Positions 45,899 through 55,246 of a stretch of DNA of 64,000 nucleotides are shown here, piece by piece. This DNA comes from Bacteroidales bacterium (GTDB taxonomy: Bacteria; Bacteroidota; Bacteroidia; Bacteroidales; Tenuifilaceae). The notes beneath the pieces were generated by a model. The model saw only the letters and a program-made list of their open reading frames with translations. It did not search any database and was not told the DNA's origin. Where the stretch lies: the NCBI GenBank assembly GCA_020636835.1, contig JACJXC010000007.1, positions 124,001-188,000 of the forward strand, in the 5' to 3' direction. The number at the start of each line of letters is the position of its first letter. The stretch's first letter is position 1. The position numbers and the translations under genes were made by a program.

Positions 45899-46864
45899 TT
45901 AGTAAGCACCCTCTCTAAAATCCTTTTCAGGAATTTTGATAGTGTAGGTTTTGTGCGCCTTGTTAACTAAATGGTTATCCCGCAACCATGCATTCAGCAT
46001 CTTAATAAGCTTGTAGTTAGAGTCGAACTGACGGGCAAACTGTGCAATACTGGTTATGGCAGTGTCAACCTGCACCTCGGTAAACCGATAGGGCGGGTAC
46101 AAATCCTTCTTGTCGAGGAAGAAACCGTAGCGTTCAGGATTCTCGAATATCACCTTAATTGCCAGGATCCGAAACACATAGCGACCGGTTTCCTCACCCA
46201 GCACCATATCGTAATACGAATCGTTCTCCTGACGGTTCATCTGCTTGCTAATCCCATTGGTTCCCATATTATACGATGCCGCCGCCATGGTCCAGTTGCC
46301 ATACTTTTGGTAACTCTTGCGCAGGTAACGGCAAGCCGCCTCGGTAGATTTCTCGATATGGTAACGCTCATCCACCTCACCATTCACCTCAAGACCGAAC
46401 TCCTTTGCAGTGCCCTCGAGAATTTGCCAAAACCCCACAGCTTTTGATGGCGAAATGGCTTGCGACAGTCCGCTCTCGGCTACGGCCAAGTACTTAAAAT
46501 CGTCGGGGATATTGTTTTTTTTGAGGATTGGCTCAATAACTGGGAAAAACCGATTGGCGCGCTTGAGTAGAATCACTGTTTGGGAATGCCAAAAAGTATT
46601 CACCTGTAACTCGCGGTCCAAACTTTCGCGCACATCAAAGTACTTAACCGGAACCGTTTCGCCCGCAAAGCTCAAGCTATCGGGGATTGGGATGGGAATG
46701 ATATAGGAACTCTGAAGAACAGTATCGGGGATTTGTATTTGCCGCCGACACGAACCGCCCTCGGTATTTTTAAACGATGAAAAAGCGAATACGCTCACCA
46801 CGAGCATCAATATGGCTGCAACTCCAACCACCAAACGAACTTTACCCTTTGCCGACATATCCAT
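45899..46864 (-). CDS. Membrane-anchored lytic transglycosylase
   Basis: 321 aa (319 if the ATG at 46858 is used). An N-terminal membrane anchor (VRLVVGVAAILMLVVSVFAF) is followed by a periplasmic domain of the SLT/MltD type. The catalytic Glu is in LAVAESGLSQAISPSKAVGFWQIL, and AAASYNMGTNGI is the family's substrate-binding segment. It cleaves peptidoglycan glycan strands, leaving 1,6-anhydro ends. There is no LysM domain after it, unlike E. coli MltD. A -7-like CAAATTTA (46904-46911, minus) lies upstream, and an RNA-fold-like inverted repeat occurs at 46991-47044. Confidence 0.88.
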   Translation of the reverse strand: MDMSAKGKVRLVVGVAAILMLVVSVFAFSSFKNTEGGSCRRQIQIPDTVLQSSYIIPIPIPDSLSFAGETVPVKYFDVRESLDRELQVNTFWHSQTVILLKRANRFFPVIEPILKKNNIPDDFKYLAVAESGLSQAISPSKAVGFWQILEGTAKEFGLEVNGEVDERYHIEKSTEAACRYLRKSYQKYGNWTMAAASYNMGTNGISKQMNRQENDSYYDMVLGEETGRYVFRILAIKVIFENPERYGFFLDKKDLYPPYRFTEVQVDTAITSIAQFARQFDSNYKLIKMLNAWLRDNHLVNKAHKTYTIKIPEKDFREGAY

Positions 46865-47253
46865 ATTTTATAAGTAAACTTTCGATCAATTAATAAGAAC
46901 CGACAAATTTACTATATCCATTTTATTTAGTAGAATGATTTTGCTTATTTAACTGTTGATAATGTAAAACTTGTGCTCATGTATTTAGACTCTTCCAAGT
47001 CCTGCGAATGTTGAGATGCCTCAAACATAGCGTCGCCTGGAAGACGCACCTAAGTTGAATAAAACCCAACCCAACAAAGTTAATTCTAAATTCCACATCC
47101 AACACAACACCATCTTCCTAAACACATAAATCAACATAGCATAATCGCACAAAAAATTTTACCATAATTAGAAAAAGTCAACTAACCACAACTAAAAACG
47201 TTTACATTTTCCACCGCTTAACAATTTCTTAACATTAAAATCAAATCCTTAAC
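46865..47253. other. Intergenic region with a hairpin-rich segment
   Basis: No ORF. Contains a nested inverted repeat at 46991-47044, described separately. The remainder is A/T-rich spacer between two divergent promoters. Confidence 0.6.
46991..47044. other. Nested inverted repeat, candidate structured RNA or regulatory site
   Basis: TCTTCCA (46991-46997) pairs with TGGAAGA (47038-47044), GCGA (47004-47007) with TCGC (47033-47036), and TGTTGAG with CTCAAACA around an ATGC loop (47016-47019), with one bulge. The stems are nested in order. Not a typical terminator, since no T-run follows on either strand. Confidence 0.4.
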
Positions 47254-47282
47254 TTGTACTTAACTTTAAAAAAATAGTTTTG
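47254..47282 (+). promoter_or_regulatory. Porin gene promoter
   Basis: TTG (47254-47256), 18 nt, TAGTTTTG (47275-47282). The -7 box overlaps the TTG that opens the longest frame, so the true start must be the ATG at 47316. Confidence 0.65.
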
Positions 47283-47315
47283 CAACAATTTTTTAACCTT
47301 AACCGATCAGGAATA

Positions 47316-48431
47316 ATGAGAAAACATTTATCGATTGCCATAATGCTGATAACGCTAAGTTCCATAAATGCAAAGGGTCAAACATTAGCCGATTCTATTT
47401 ATCAGCAAAACCAAAAGATTTTAAAAATTTTGGAAAGCAGTTCAATATCAACCCAAATTTTTCTTGGATTCCGTTATTTCGAAGAAGGGGGAAACAACTA
47501 CAACGAGTTCACGGTAAAACGTGGTTACATCAACTTCCAAAAATCGCTCAACAAACACCTTTCGGGAAGAATCACCCCCGACTTAACAGTTGACAAGGAG
47601 GGCGATGGCAAGGGTGATCTGGAAATGCGGCTAAAATACTGCTACATGGAGCTTAAGGACGATGGGAATTACTGGATTTTCTCTAACCCCAGTGTAGTGG
47701 TGGGCGAAGTATTTACACCCTGGATTTCGTTCGAGGAAAAAATTAACAAATACCGCGTGGTGGGTAGCCATTTCCTTGATAAATCGACCATTGTAAGCTC
47801 TGCCGATTTTGGTATAACAGCCACCACCCTTATCGGAGGTAAACTGGATAAGGCCTACCTAAAAGAAGTTAGCAGCGCTTACCCAGGGAAATACGGATCG
47901 GTAGCCTTTGGAGTGTATAATGGCGGTGGCTACCATGCTGTGGAGGAAAACAATAACAAAACCATTCAGTGGAGGCTAACCCTACGCCCATTTCCCGAAA
48001 TCATTACAGGCCTTCAACTCTCCTATTCCGGAGTTCAAGGAAAGGGGAATACCGATTTATACCCTAACTGGAAGTTCAACTCAGGCGCAGTAACCTACGA
48101 AAACCGCCATTTCACCATAACAGGTCAATATTTTAAAGGAGTGGGCAACCACGAAGGAGATTTAGCCGATACGCTAGGGAATTCCTATAAGGCTGATGGC
48201 TACAGCGCCTTTGCCGAGGTTAAACTCCTAAATAAGAAGCTAAGCGTATTCGGCCGATACGACCTGATGAATACCAAAATGATTGATAAAACAGCGGAAT
48301 CGACCCAAGAAATTGTTGGAATTGCGTACCACATTTACGGGAAAAACAAAGTTGTTGTGGATTATAACCGGAATAAAAAAAGTGGCAAAACTATCGGTAT
48401 AATAGAACTTATGGTAGAATTGGCTTTGTAA
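47316..48431 (+). CDS. Outer-membrane porin, OprO/OprP (phosphate-selective porin) type
   Basis: 371 aa from the ATG at 47316-47318, which gives a signal peptide ending at NAKGQ. A short helical segment (SIYQQNQKILKILESS), perhaps a coiled-coil trimer plug, is followed by barrel strands: FLGFRYFEEGGNNYNEFTVKRGYINF, RITPDLTVDKEGDG. Later strands follow the large 16-strand OprP plan, ending in GIIELMVEL. This family forms anion channels, with phosphate or pyrophosphate as substrates in known members; the substrate here is not proven. A strong palindromic terminator shared with fhs follows. Confidence 0.8.
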   Translation: MRKHLSIAIMLITLSSINAKGQTLADSIYQQNQKILKILESSSISTQIFLGFRYFEEGGNNYNEFTVKRGYINFQKSLNKHLSGRITPDLTVDKEGDGKGDLEMRLKYCYMELKDDGNYWIFSNPSVVVGEVFTPWISFEEKINKYRVVGSHFLDKSTIVSSADFGITATTLIGGKLDKAYLKEVSSAYPGKYGSVAFGVYNGGGYHAVEENNNKTIQWRLTLRPFPEIITGLQLSYSGVQGKGNTDLYPNWKFNSGAVTYENRHFTITGQYFKGVGNHEGDLADTLGNSYKADGYSAFAEVKLLNKKLSVFGRYDLMNTKMIDKTAESTQEIVGIAYHIYGKNKVVVDYNRNKKSGKTIGIIELMVELAL

Positions 48432-48439
48432 CAATAAAA

Positions 48440-48470
48440 ACCCCGTCAGGGTTTAAAACCCTGACGGGGT
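48440..48470. terminator. Long palindromic terminator between porin and fhs
   Basis: ACCCCGTCAGGGTTT and AAACCCTGACGGGGT are perfect inverted copies around a single A (48455). It lies 9 bp past the porin stop and 15 bp past the fhs stop, with an A-run on the left. Similar CCCGTCAGGG palindromes are known as repeated intergenic elements in Bacteroidota. Confidence 0.8.
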
Positions 48471-48484
48471 TAAAGCAATTAATT

Positions 48485-50155
48485 CTAGAACAATCCAGTA
48501 ATTACGCCATCGTTATCCACATCAATTCTCTCGGCAGCAGGCTCGTCGGGCAATCCGGGCATACGCATAATCTGACCGGTGATCGGGATGATGAATCCAG
48601 CCCCAGCGGCAATTTCAATTTCGCGAACGGTAACCACAAAATCCTTAGGCCGTCCTAATAAATCGGGATTATCGGAAAGCGACTTTTGAGTTTTGGCCAT
48701 ACAGATGGGGAGTTTATCGAGCCCCAATTTGTAAACCTTCTGCAAATCGGACTTTGCCTGCGAGGTGAAATCGACAGCATTTGCGCCGTAAATTTTTTTG
48801 GCAATGGTCTCAATCTTCTTTTCGGGAGTCCAATCCCAATCGTACAATCGGTTATGCTCGGACGTTTTCCCCTGCACAACTGTATCAACAATTTTAGCCA
48901 GTTCAATGGCACCCTCACCGCCTTTACCCCAAACATCCACCTCGGCCACCGGAACGCCCATCTCGCGGCAAACACCCTTCACAAGATCAATCTCCTCGTT
49001 GGTATCGGACGTAAACCGGTTTATGGCCACCACCGGGCTAATACCGAACAGTTTCATATTCTCGATATGTTTCTGCAAATTGCCAATACCATTGCGCAAT
49101 GCATTCACATCGGGCTGCGAAACCTCTTTTAAATCCTTACCCCCGTGGTATTTTAGGGCTCTAACAGTTGCCACAAGCACAACAGCGCTAGGATTAAGTC
49201 CAGCATACTCACACTTAATATCGATAAATTTTTCGGCACCAAGATCGAACCCAAAACCAGCCTCAGTAACAACGTAATCGCTTAACGAGAGTCCCATTTT
49301 GGTGGCAATAACCGAGTTGGTACCCTGTGCAATGTTGGCAAACGGGCCACCGTGAATGATTGCGGGAGTCCCCTCGATGGTTTGCACCAGGTTAGGCATA
49401 ATGGCATCGCGCAGCAGGGCGGCCATTGCCCCCTCGGCCTTTAAATCGCGGGCATATATGGGTTTTTTATCGTAGGTGTACCCCACAAAAATGTTGCCCA
49501 ACCTACGTTTCAAATCGTTAATATCCTCGGCCAAGCAAAGGATGGCCATCACCTCCGAGGCTGCGGTAATATCGAATCCGGTTTCGCGCGGCACCCCACT
49601 AGTAGTCCCTCCCAACCCAACAATTATATGCCGGAGCGATCGATCGTTCATATCCATAACCCGTTTCCAACCTACAGTTCGGGGATCGATCCCCAACGAT
49701 CGCTTTTTGCTTTGAATATTATTATCGATTAAAGCCGACAATAGATTGTGAGCTCGCTCGATGGCATTAAAATCGCCGGTAAAGTGGAGGTTGATGTCCT
49801 CCATGGGCAAAACCTGTGAGTAACCTCCACCAGTAGCGCCTCCCTTTATACCAAAAACCGGACCTAACGAGGGTTCGCGAAGCACAACGGTGGTTTGCTT
49901 GCCAATACGGTTAAGGGCTTGAGAAAGGCCGATTGATACCGTGGTTTTCCCCTCACCCGCAGGGGTTGGTGATATGGCCGAGACAAGGATAAGTTTACTC
50001 TTTGGATACTTCGTTTTGTCGATATACTTTAAGGGCACCTTGGCCTTGTACTTTCCGTATAGTACCAAATCGTCGTTATCGATTCCAAGCATCGAGGCTA
50101 CCTCGGCTATGGGCTTCATGATAACCTCCCGGGCAATTTCTATATCTGTTTTCAT
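48485..50155 (-). CDS. fhs: Formate--tetrahydrofolate ligase
   Basis: 556 aa from ATG 50153-50155 (MKTDIEIAREV); the longer frame adds 11 odd residues. It makes 10-formyl-THF from formate, THF and ATP. The ATP loop is SPTPAGEGKTTVSIGLSQAL. VLREPSLGPVFGIKGGATGGG, HFTGDFNAIERAHNLLSAL, IHGGPFANIAQGTNS and the C-terminal GFIIPITGQIMRMPGLP are the family's conserved segments. Length matches (about 555). It is the only C1-folate gene seen here. It is followed by the palindromic terminator. Confidence 0.96.
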   Translation of the reverse strand: MKTDIEIAREVIMKPIAEVASMLGIDNDDLVLYGKYKAKVPLKYIDKTKYPKSKLILVSAISPTPAGEGKTTVSIGLSQALNRIGKQTTVVLREPSLGPVFGIKGGATGGGYSQVLPMEDINLHFTGDFNAIERAHNLLSALIDNNIQSKKRSLGIDPRTVGWKRVMDMNDRSLRHIIVGLGGTTSGVPRETGFDITAASEVMAILCLAEDINDLKRRLGNIFVGYTYDKKPIYARDLKAEGAMAALLRDAIMPNLVQTIEGTPAIIHGGPFANIAQGTNSVIATKMGLSLSDYVVTEAGFGFDLGAEKFIDIKCEYAGLNPSAVVLVATVRALKYHGGKDLKEVSQPDVNALRNGIGNLQKHIENMKLFGISPVVAINRFTSDTNEEIDLVKGVCREMGVPVAEVDVWGKGGEGAIELAKIVDTVVQGKTSEHNRLYDWDWTPEKKIETIAKKIYGANAVDFTSQAKSDLQKVYKLGLDKLPICMAKTQKSLSDNPDLLGRPKDFVVTVREIEIAAGAGFIIPITGQIMRMPGLPDEPAAERIDVDNDGVITGLF

Positions 50156-50313
50156 CCGTATAAAATTTATTATGTAACATATTGTCAACTATATTCCGCA
50201 AATTACTGAATACGCTGCGACTAAATACAACAGAGATAAACTATCTAGCAAGTTGTACAGTACAGCCCTAAAGTAACAAGTTACACAAAATTTTGTTTAG
50301 AATCCAACAAAAA

Positions 50314-51321
50314 CTAAGGTTTATACTTTGCCAGGGTTAATATTTCCTGGTAATCGCCAATGCTCATCAAATGGGGTAATGTAATATCGCTATTGCGCTC
50401 CATGAATGCATCCACAATGCGGTAGCCCAACCAAACCGCAGCCCGACCAGGGCTTTCCTGCGGAAACCCCGAGGTAAAAGGTGCATCATTGATAAACTTA
50501 TTAATCTCCAACGAATTGGTTATAAAGAGCTGCTTATTCTCGATAAGGTATGTCCACATATCGGACTCATTCCGCTGACACCAGCGCAACTGATCCTCAG
50601 AAAATCCATGAATAATGTGCTCGGGCTCATCCGGGAGCAAATGCCTTGTGATATAAATAATTGCCCCCTCGTAAATCATATTCGAGAGCAGATTCTCCAC
50701 AGAGTCGTTAAATGCAAACTCCCCGTAGAGCCAAGCTCTAACAACATCCGAAGGAATTTTTTGGGGAGTCATCTTATTGGCCATATAGCGGGGAATGCCA
50801 AGCAGACGGTACTGGGGCGTTTCGCTCCCCAGGTAACGATCGAGACCAACAGCCACAATATTCTCGTCGATGGCCACCGAAAGGTTATAGCCCGAAACAT
50901 AGGCGATAACAGTTGGCACTTTACTATCGGGAAAATGGTATCGGTACCGTTTAAACGCATCGGTAAGAGAGGTGTTAACCGCATCCAGATTAGGGAAGAC
51001 AGTTTGAACATCCCTGTAGGCATGCCGAACCATCGTATCAACTAGGAATGCTTTGAGGTACTGTGAGTAGTTTGGACTTTCAGGTTTCCCAATCCGAATA
51101 ATCCCCTCAAAAAACAGATCGGAAAACTGCCCGTACTTTGCATTTAACCTTGACAGTTGCCCCTCCAGGCTATCGGGATTTAGAGTAAATAGTTCACTAT
51201 CGAACCGCAAAACCTCCACCGCAACATCAATACCCGAAGTATCGATACTGTCGAGCCTGTGCTTTTTACACGAAGTAAGCAACACGCCTAAAACCATAAT
51301 TGATATAACAGTCCGAACCAT
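50314..51321 (-). CDS. gldB: GldB-like lipoprotein
   Basis: 335 aa from ATG 51319-51321; lipobox in VLGVLLTSCKK. The mature part carries the GldB pattern: a DVAVEVLRFDSELFTLNPD start, SYYHF-like VPTVIAYVSGYNLSVAIDENIVAVGLDRYLG, PRYMANKMTPQKIPSDVVRAWL, and GRAAVWLGYRIVDAFMERN. In Flavobacterium GldB is a lipoprotein needed for gliding and T9SS function; in non-gliding Bacteroidota its homologues are less clear. In this genome a T9SS client (the adhesin at 7849-13887) exists. A -7 candidate (TATCTTTG, minus, 51344-51351) lies just upstream. Confidence 0.85.
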   Translation of the reverse strand: MVRTVISIMVLGVLLTSCKKHRLDSIDTSGIDVAVEVLRFDSELFTLNPDSLEGQLSRLNAKYGQFSDLFFEGIIRIGKPESPNYSQYLKAFLVDTMVRHAYRDVQTVFPNLDAVNTSLTDAFKRYRYHFPDSKVPTVIAYVSGYNLSVAIDENIVAVGLDRYLGSETPQYRLLGIPRYMANKMTPQKIPSDVVRAWLYGEFAFNDSVENLLSNMIYEGAIIYITRHLLPDEPEHIIHGFSEDQLRWCQRNESDMWTYLIENKQLFITNSLEINKFINDAPFTSGFPQESPGRAAVWLGYRIVDAFMERNSDITLPHLMSIGDYQEILTLAKYKP

Positions 51322-51510
51322 AATAAATCGATTTAAGGAATAGCAAAGATAGCAAAGGAAGTTCAATTTCGGGTTAAACCCCAGACGCTAATATTCATCT
51401 GAACTCCACAACGGATAATACTAGAATAATCAGTCCTTTAGAAGATTAGCCGCATGTTAATAACTTGTTAGCAAGCCAGAAAAAAATGTGAAAAAACATA
51501 TCGGTAAACA

Positions 51511-51543
51511 TTGGGTTAAAACGAAAGCACAAAGCTACCTTTG
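51511..51543 (+). promoter_or_regulatory. dnaB promoter
   Basis: TTG (51511-51513), 22 nt, TACCTTTG (51536-51543). The -7 box covers the TTG opening the longest frame, so the start is the ATG at 51562. Confidence 0.6.
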
Positions 51544-51561
51544 CAATCAAAATTCAACACA

Positions 51562-53109
51562 ATGGCCGAAAACCGTACATACAATAAGCAATACAAGCAA
51601 AATAAGCCACCTTTGGGAATGGAAATTGGGAAAATCCCCCCACAGGCGCTCGACCTTGAAGAGGCCGTACTTGGTGCAATAATGGTTGAGAAAGACGCAA
51701 TTATTGCAGTAAGTGAGGTGCTAAAGGCCGAATGCTTCTACAAGGAGGCTCATCAGGTTATTTTCAAGGCGATACTGGATCTGTCGTCGAAACTTGACCC
51801 GATAGACCTACTAACCGTTAGCGAAGAGCTGCGACGCAAGGATAAACTCGAGGAGATTGGTGGCGCACCTTTTTTAGCCCAGCTAACCACCAAGGTGGGC
51901 TCTGCGGCTCACCTGGAGTACCACTCCAAGATTATTGCCCAAAAATACATACAACGCGAGCTGATTAGGGTTGCCACCGACATCCAGAACCGATCGTTCG
52001 ACGAGGATGTGGACGTGGACGAACTGCTCGATTACTCCGAGATGGAGCTGTTTAAGATTGCCGAGGGGAACATCAAAAGCGATACGCAGCCCATCAGCAA
52101 CATCGTGATGAAAGCCATTAAGCAAATTGAGGAGGCGGGGAAGCGCGAGGACGGATTAAGCGGAGTGCCTTCGGGTTTCAGCGACTTGGACAGGCTCACA
52201 TCGGGATGGCAGCGATCGGATCTGATTATTGTTGCAGCCCGTCCATCTATGGGTAAAACGGCATTCGTGCTATCCATGGCCCGCAATATGGCCGTTGAGC
52301 ACGAAGCCCCTGTAGCCTTCTTCTCGCTCGAGATGTCGAACGTTCAGTTGGTAAACCGTTTAATTGTTAGCGAATCGGGGCTTTCGTCGGAAAAGATCCG
52401 CAACGGCAAACTCACTCAGGATGAGTGGTCGCAGCTAACCACGAAGATAAAAGGCCTATCCGAGGCAAAAATATTCATCGACGACACCCCTGCCCTCTCC
52501 ATTTTTGAGTTCAGAGCAAAGTGCCGACGCCTGAAAGCTCAGCACGATATTGGCGCAGTAATAATCGACTACCTACAGCTTATGACCGGCCCTGCCGAAA
52601 CCAAGGGAAACCGCGAACAGGAGGTTAGTACAATTTCGCGCTCATTAAAGGCCATTGCCAAAGAGCTAAATGTTCCTATTCTAGCACTTTCGCAGTTGAA
52701 CCGTTCGGTTGAAACACGCGGAGGCAACAAACGCCCGCAGCTCTCGGATTTGCGCGAATCGGGAGCCATTGAGCAGGATGCCGACGTGGTAATGTTTATT
52801 CACCGTCCCGAGTACTACGGCTTTGATGTTGACGACGACGGAAACTCCACCGCCGGGGTAGCCGAAATTATTGTGGCTAAACACCGTAACGGGGCTGTGG
52901 AAGATGTTAAACTCCGATTCCAGAAGGAAATGGCCCGATTCTCGGATCTTGAGGACTCCGCCTACACCGGGGTACAACCCTCAAACTCGTCGTACACCGC
53001 ATCGGTACCGGTTACCTATAAATCGAAAATGAACGACGACCTGCAAGGCGACACCGACTTTGACTTCAGGCCCAGCCGCTCAATCGACAACAGCAATATC
53101 CCGTTCTAG
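51562..53109 (+). CDS. dnaB: Replicative DNA helicase
   Basis: 515 aa. Hexameric 5'-3' helicase that opens the replication fork. The N-terminal domain starts PPQALDLEEAVLGAIMVEK. The RecA-like domain has SGVPSGFSDLDRLTSGWQRSDL, Walker A AARPSMGKTAF, SLEMSNVQL, and Walker B with VIIDYLQLM. The sensor/Arg-finger region is LSQLNRSVETR..KRPQLSDLRESG. The C-terminal 50 residues are variable. No intein. A 3-bp gap separates its stop from that of the convergent HAD gene. Its terminator appears to lie inside that gene. Confidence 0.96.
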   Translation: MAENRTYNKQYKQNKPPLGMEIGKIPPQALDLEEAVLGAIMVEKDAIIAVSEVLKAECFYKEAHQVIFKAILDLSSKLDPIDLLTVSEELRRKDKLEEIGGAPFLAQLTTKVGSAAHLEYHSKIIAQKYIQRELIRVATDIQNRSFDEDVDVDELLDYSEMELFKIAEGNIKSDTQPISNIVMKAIKQIEEAGKREDGLSGVPSGFSDLDRLTSGWQRSDLIIVAARPSMGKTAFVLSMARNMAVEHEAPVAFFSLEMSNVQLVNRLIVSESGLSSEKIRNGKLTQDEWSQLTTKIKGLSEAKIFIDDTPALSIFEFRAKCRRLKAQHDIGAVIIDYLQLMTGPAETKGNREQEVSTISRSLKAIAKELNVPILALSQLNRSVETRGGNKRPQLSDLRESGAIEQDADVVMFIHRPEYYGFDVDDDGNSTAGVAEIIVAKHRNGAVEDVKLRFQKEMARFSDLEDSAYTGVQPSNSSYTASVPVTYKSKMNDDLQGDTDFDFRPSRSIDNSNIPF

Positions 53110-53112
53110 CAA

Positions 53113-53826
53113 TTAAAGAATTGAAGCAATATCGACAAGACTCTGAACCTCATGGGTTAACTCTAACCCATGGGGTTTTTTATCGGGATTAAAGTAAATC
53201 TGATCCATTCCAAACTTTTTGGCACCCACAATATCCACCTCCAAATCGTCGCCAACCATTACGCTTTCGTTCTTTTTGGCATTCGCCTTCGACAACGAGT
53301 ATCCGAACACACGAGGATCGGGCTTATGGTATCCCGCATTCTCCGAGGTAATCACCCATTCAAAGTAGTGAGCTATCCCGCAACGCTGCATCTTGGGCAC
53401 CTGCACCTCGTTAAACCCATTGGTAATAATGTGAAGCTTATACCTAGCATGCAGGTAGTGCAATAAATCCTCGGCGCCAGCAATTAATGCTGTTTTAAGT
53501 GGCATAATATCCAAATACTCCTCGCCCAGCTGCTGAGCAAGCCATCGATCGTTCAATCCGAACTCCGACAGGGCCAATTCGAAGCGCTTATAGCGCAGAA
53601 TATCCTTGGTAAGATCGCCCTTAATATACTTAGCCCACAGGTAGTCGTTGGTGCGCGTAAATGTGTCGACAAAAGTGATAATATCGGGGAAAAACCTATC
53701 GAGACTATGGTTGGTATACAAATCGGCAAGCGCCTCAACCTTGTTCTGCTCAAAATCCCAAAGCGTTCGATCCAAGTCGAAGAAAATATGTTGATACACC
53801 TGCATACTTCCAGATAAATTCGGCAT
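53113..53826 (-). CDS. HAD-family nucleotidase, YjjG type
   Basis: 237 aa (230 if the internal ATG at 53805 is used). HAD motif I FFDLDRTLWDFE, motif II HIITNGFNEVQVPKMQ, motif III Lys in YHKPDPRVFG, motif IV MVGDDLEVDIVGAKKFGM. This is the pattern of YjjG-type noncanonical pyrimidine nucleotidases, which remove 5' phosphates from modified or excess nucleotides and protect against mutagenic bases. A -7 box candidate (TACTTTTG, minus, 53847-53854) lies just upstream. Convergent with dnaB. Confidence 0.88.
   Translation of the reverse strand: MPNLSGSMQVYQHIFFDLDRTLWDFEQNKVEALADLYTNHSLDRFFPDIITFVDTFTRTNDYLWAKYIKGDLTKDILRYKRFELALSEFGLNDRWLAQQLGEEYLDIMPLKTALIAGAEDLLHYLHARYKLHIITNGFNEVQVPKMQRCGIAHYFEWVITSENAGYHKPDPRVFGYSLSKANAKKNESVMVGDDLEVDIVGAKKFGMDQIYFNPDKKPHGLELTHEVQSLVDIASIL
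53151..53181 (+). terminator. Intrinsic terminator for dnaB located inside the convergent HAD gene
   Basis: CATGGGTTA (53151-53159), loop ACTC, TAACCCATG (53164-53172), then GGG and six T (53176-53181). It lies 41 bp past the dnaB stop and within the last 25 codons of the convergent gene. Confidence 0.75.
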
Positions 53827-54004
53827 TCAAGTAAAAATTACAGTGCCAAAAGTAATCATTTTTTCACAGCTAACACTAATACACAGCAAGCCAAGCAATG
53901 ATGAGCAACCGCAATATCTGCAAACAAACACTGAGCATCGCCAATCAATAGTAAACACAAAAAAAAGTAAACACCAACAAACATCAACAATAACTTAATA
54001 ATAT

Positions 54005-54012
54005 TACCTTTG
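54005..54012 (+). promoter_or_regulatory. -7 box of the DEAD-box helicase gene
   Basis: TACCTTTG. It overlaps the first TTG of the longest frame (54010-54012). No clear -33 TTG. Confidence 0.5.
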
Positions 54013-54039
54013 TATCCATTATATCAAAATAGTACCGAT

Positions 54040-55173
54040 TTGAATTTCAACGATTTTAATCTACACCCCGACATTCTGGAAGGAATCCAGTCGATGGGAT
54101 ACGAAACTCCCACCCCTATTCAGGAACAAGCCATTCCAGTTATTCTCCAAGGAAAGGATTTAATAGCTTGCGCCCAAACCGGCACGGGCAAAACCGCAGC
54201 ATTCGTTCTTCCCATTCTGAGCATTAACGCAAGCACTCATAAGGAAAGCAACAGCCTAAACACGCTGGTTATTGTACCCACCCGAGAACTGGCGCTACAG
54301 ATAGACCAACAGGTTGAGGGATTTGCCTACTTCTCGCCCATTGGCTCCATTGCCGTATATGGCGGCAACGATGGTAACAATTGGGATCGGCAACGAGCCG
54401 CCCTCGAAAGCGGTTCCGAACTGGTGATTGCCACTCCTGGCCGATTAATCCAACACGTCCAAATGGGATATGTAAAGTTGGATTCCATTGAGCACCTAAT
54501 CCTCGACGAGGCGGACCGAATGCTCGACATGGGATTTTACGAAGACATCATGTCGATAATAAAACTTCTACCCCAAAAGCGTCAAACACTAATGTTCTCG
54601 GCCACAATGCCCCCCAAAATAAGGCAACTGGCTAAAACAATACTCCACAACCCCACCGAGATAAGCCTGTCGGTATCAAAACCTGCCGAAAATATTCTGC
54701 AAGCCGTGTATATGGTGGAAAACAATCAGAAATTGGAATTACTAAACTCGCTGTTACAGGGTAAGGATTATGTTCAAAGCGTTCTGGTATTCGCATCAAC
54801 CAAGCAGGAGGTGAAAAATATTGAGCGGAAACTAATTGGGAGCGGAATAAGCGCCAAGGCCATCCACTCAGACCTTGAGCAAAAGGAGCGCGAAAACGTG
54901 CTACGCGAGTTCCGCAACCGGAAAATTCAGATACTTGTTGCCACCGATATTATTTCGAGGGGAATTGATATTGAAGATATAGATCTTGTGCTAAACTACG
55001 ATGTTCCGAACGATCCCGAAGACTATGTACACCGAATTGGCCGCACCGCCAGGGCTCAAAGCGATGGTGTTGCCATTACATTTGTAAATAGGACTCAAAA
55101 AGCCTCGTTCGATAGAATTGAAAAATTCCTTGGTACTCCGGTGTTTAAGTTAAAAAATCCGCTGAATAGCTAA
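54040..55173 (+). CDS. DEAD-box RNA helicase, TTG start
   Basis: 377 aa. ATP-dependent RNA unwinding. Q motif (GYETPTPIQEQAI), motif I AQTGTGKTAAFV, Ia PTRELALQ, II DEAD(RMLDMGF), III SAT, V ATDIISRGIDI, VI HRIGRTARA. The frame opens at 54010, but that TTG lies in the -7 box, so transcription must begin after about 54018. The next usable start is the TTG at 54040-54042, giving LNFNDFNLHPDILEG, which matches the usual N-terminus (x-F-x-x-L-x-L). No ATG occurs before residue 29 of the longest frame. The C-terminus is short, with no extra RNA-binding tail, as in the RhlE-type core. Confidence 0.9.
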   Translation: MNFNDFNLHPDILEGIQSMGYETPTPIQEQAIPVILQGKDLIACAQTGTGKTAAFVLPILSINASTHKESNSLNTLVIVPTRELALQIDQQVEGFAYFSPIGSIAVYGGNDGNNWDRQRAALESGSELVIATPGRLIQHVQMGYVKLDSIEHLILDEADRMLDMGFYEDIMSIIKLLPQKRQTLMFSATMPPKIRQLAKTILHNPTEISLSVSKPAENILQAVYMVENNQKLELLNSLLQGKDYVQSVLVFASTKQEVKNIERKLIGSGISAKAIHSDLEQKERENVLREFRNRKIQILVATDIISRGIDIEDIDLVLNYDVPNDPEDYVHRIGRTARAQSDGVAITFVNRTQKASFDRIEKFLGTPVFKLKNPLNS

Positions 55174-55246
55174 AAATTCTGAAAATTCGCCTCATCGTAC
55201 ATTCGTTGGTTTATTAATTGCTTAGATTTAAATCAAAAATGTTTTT

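Noticed and set aside
48440..48470. Palindrome as a replication or recombination site
   Set aside because: Its position exactly between convergent stops and the A-run fit a terminator. No further evidence supports another role.
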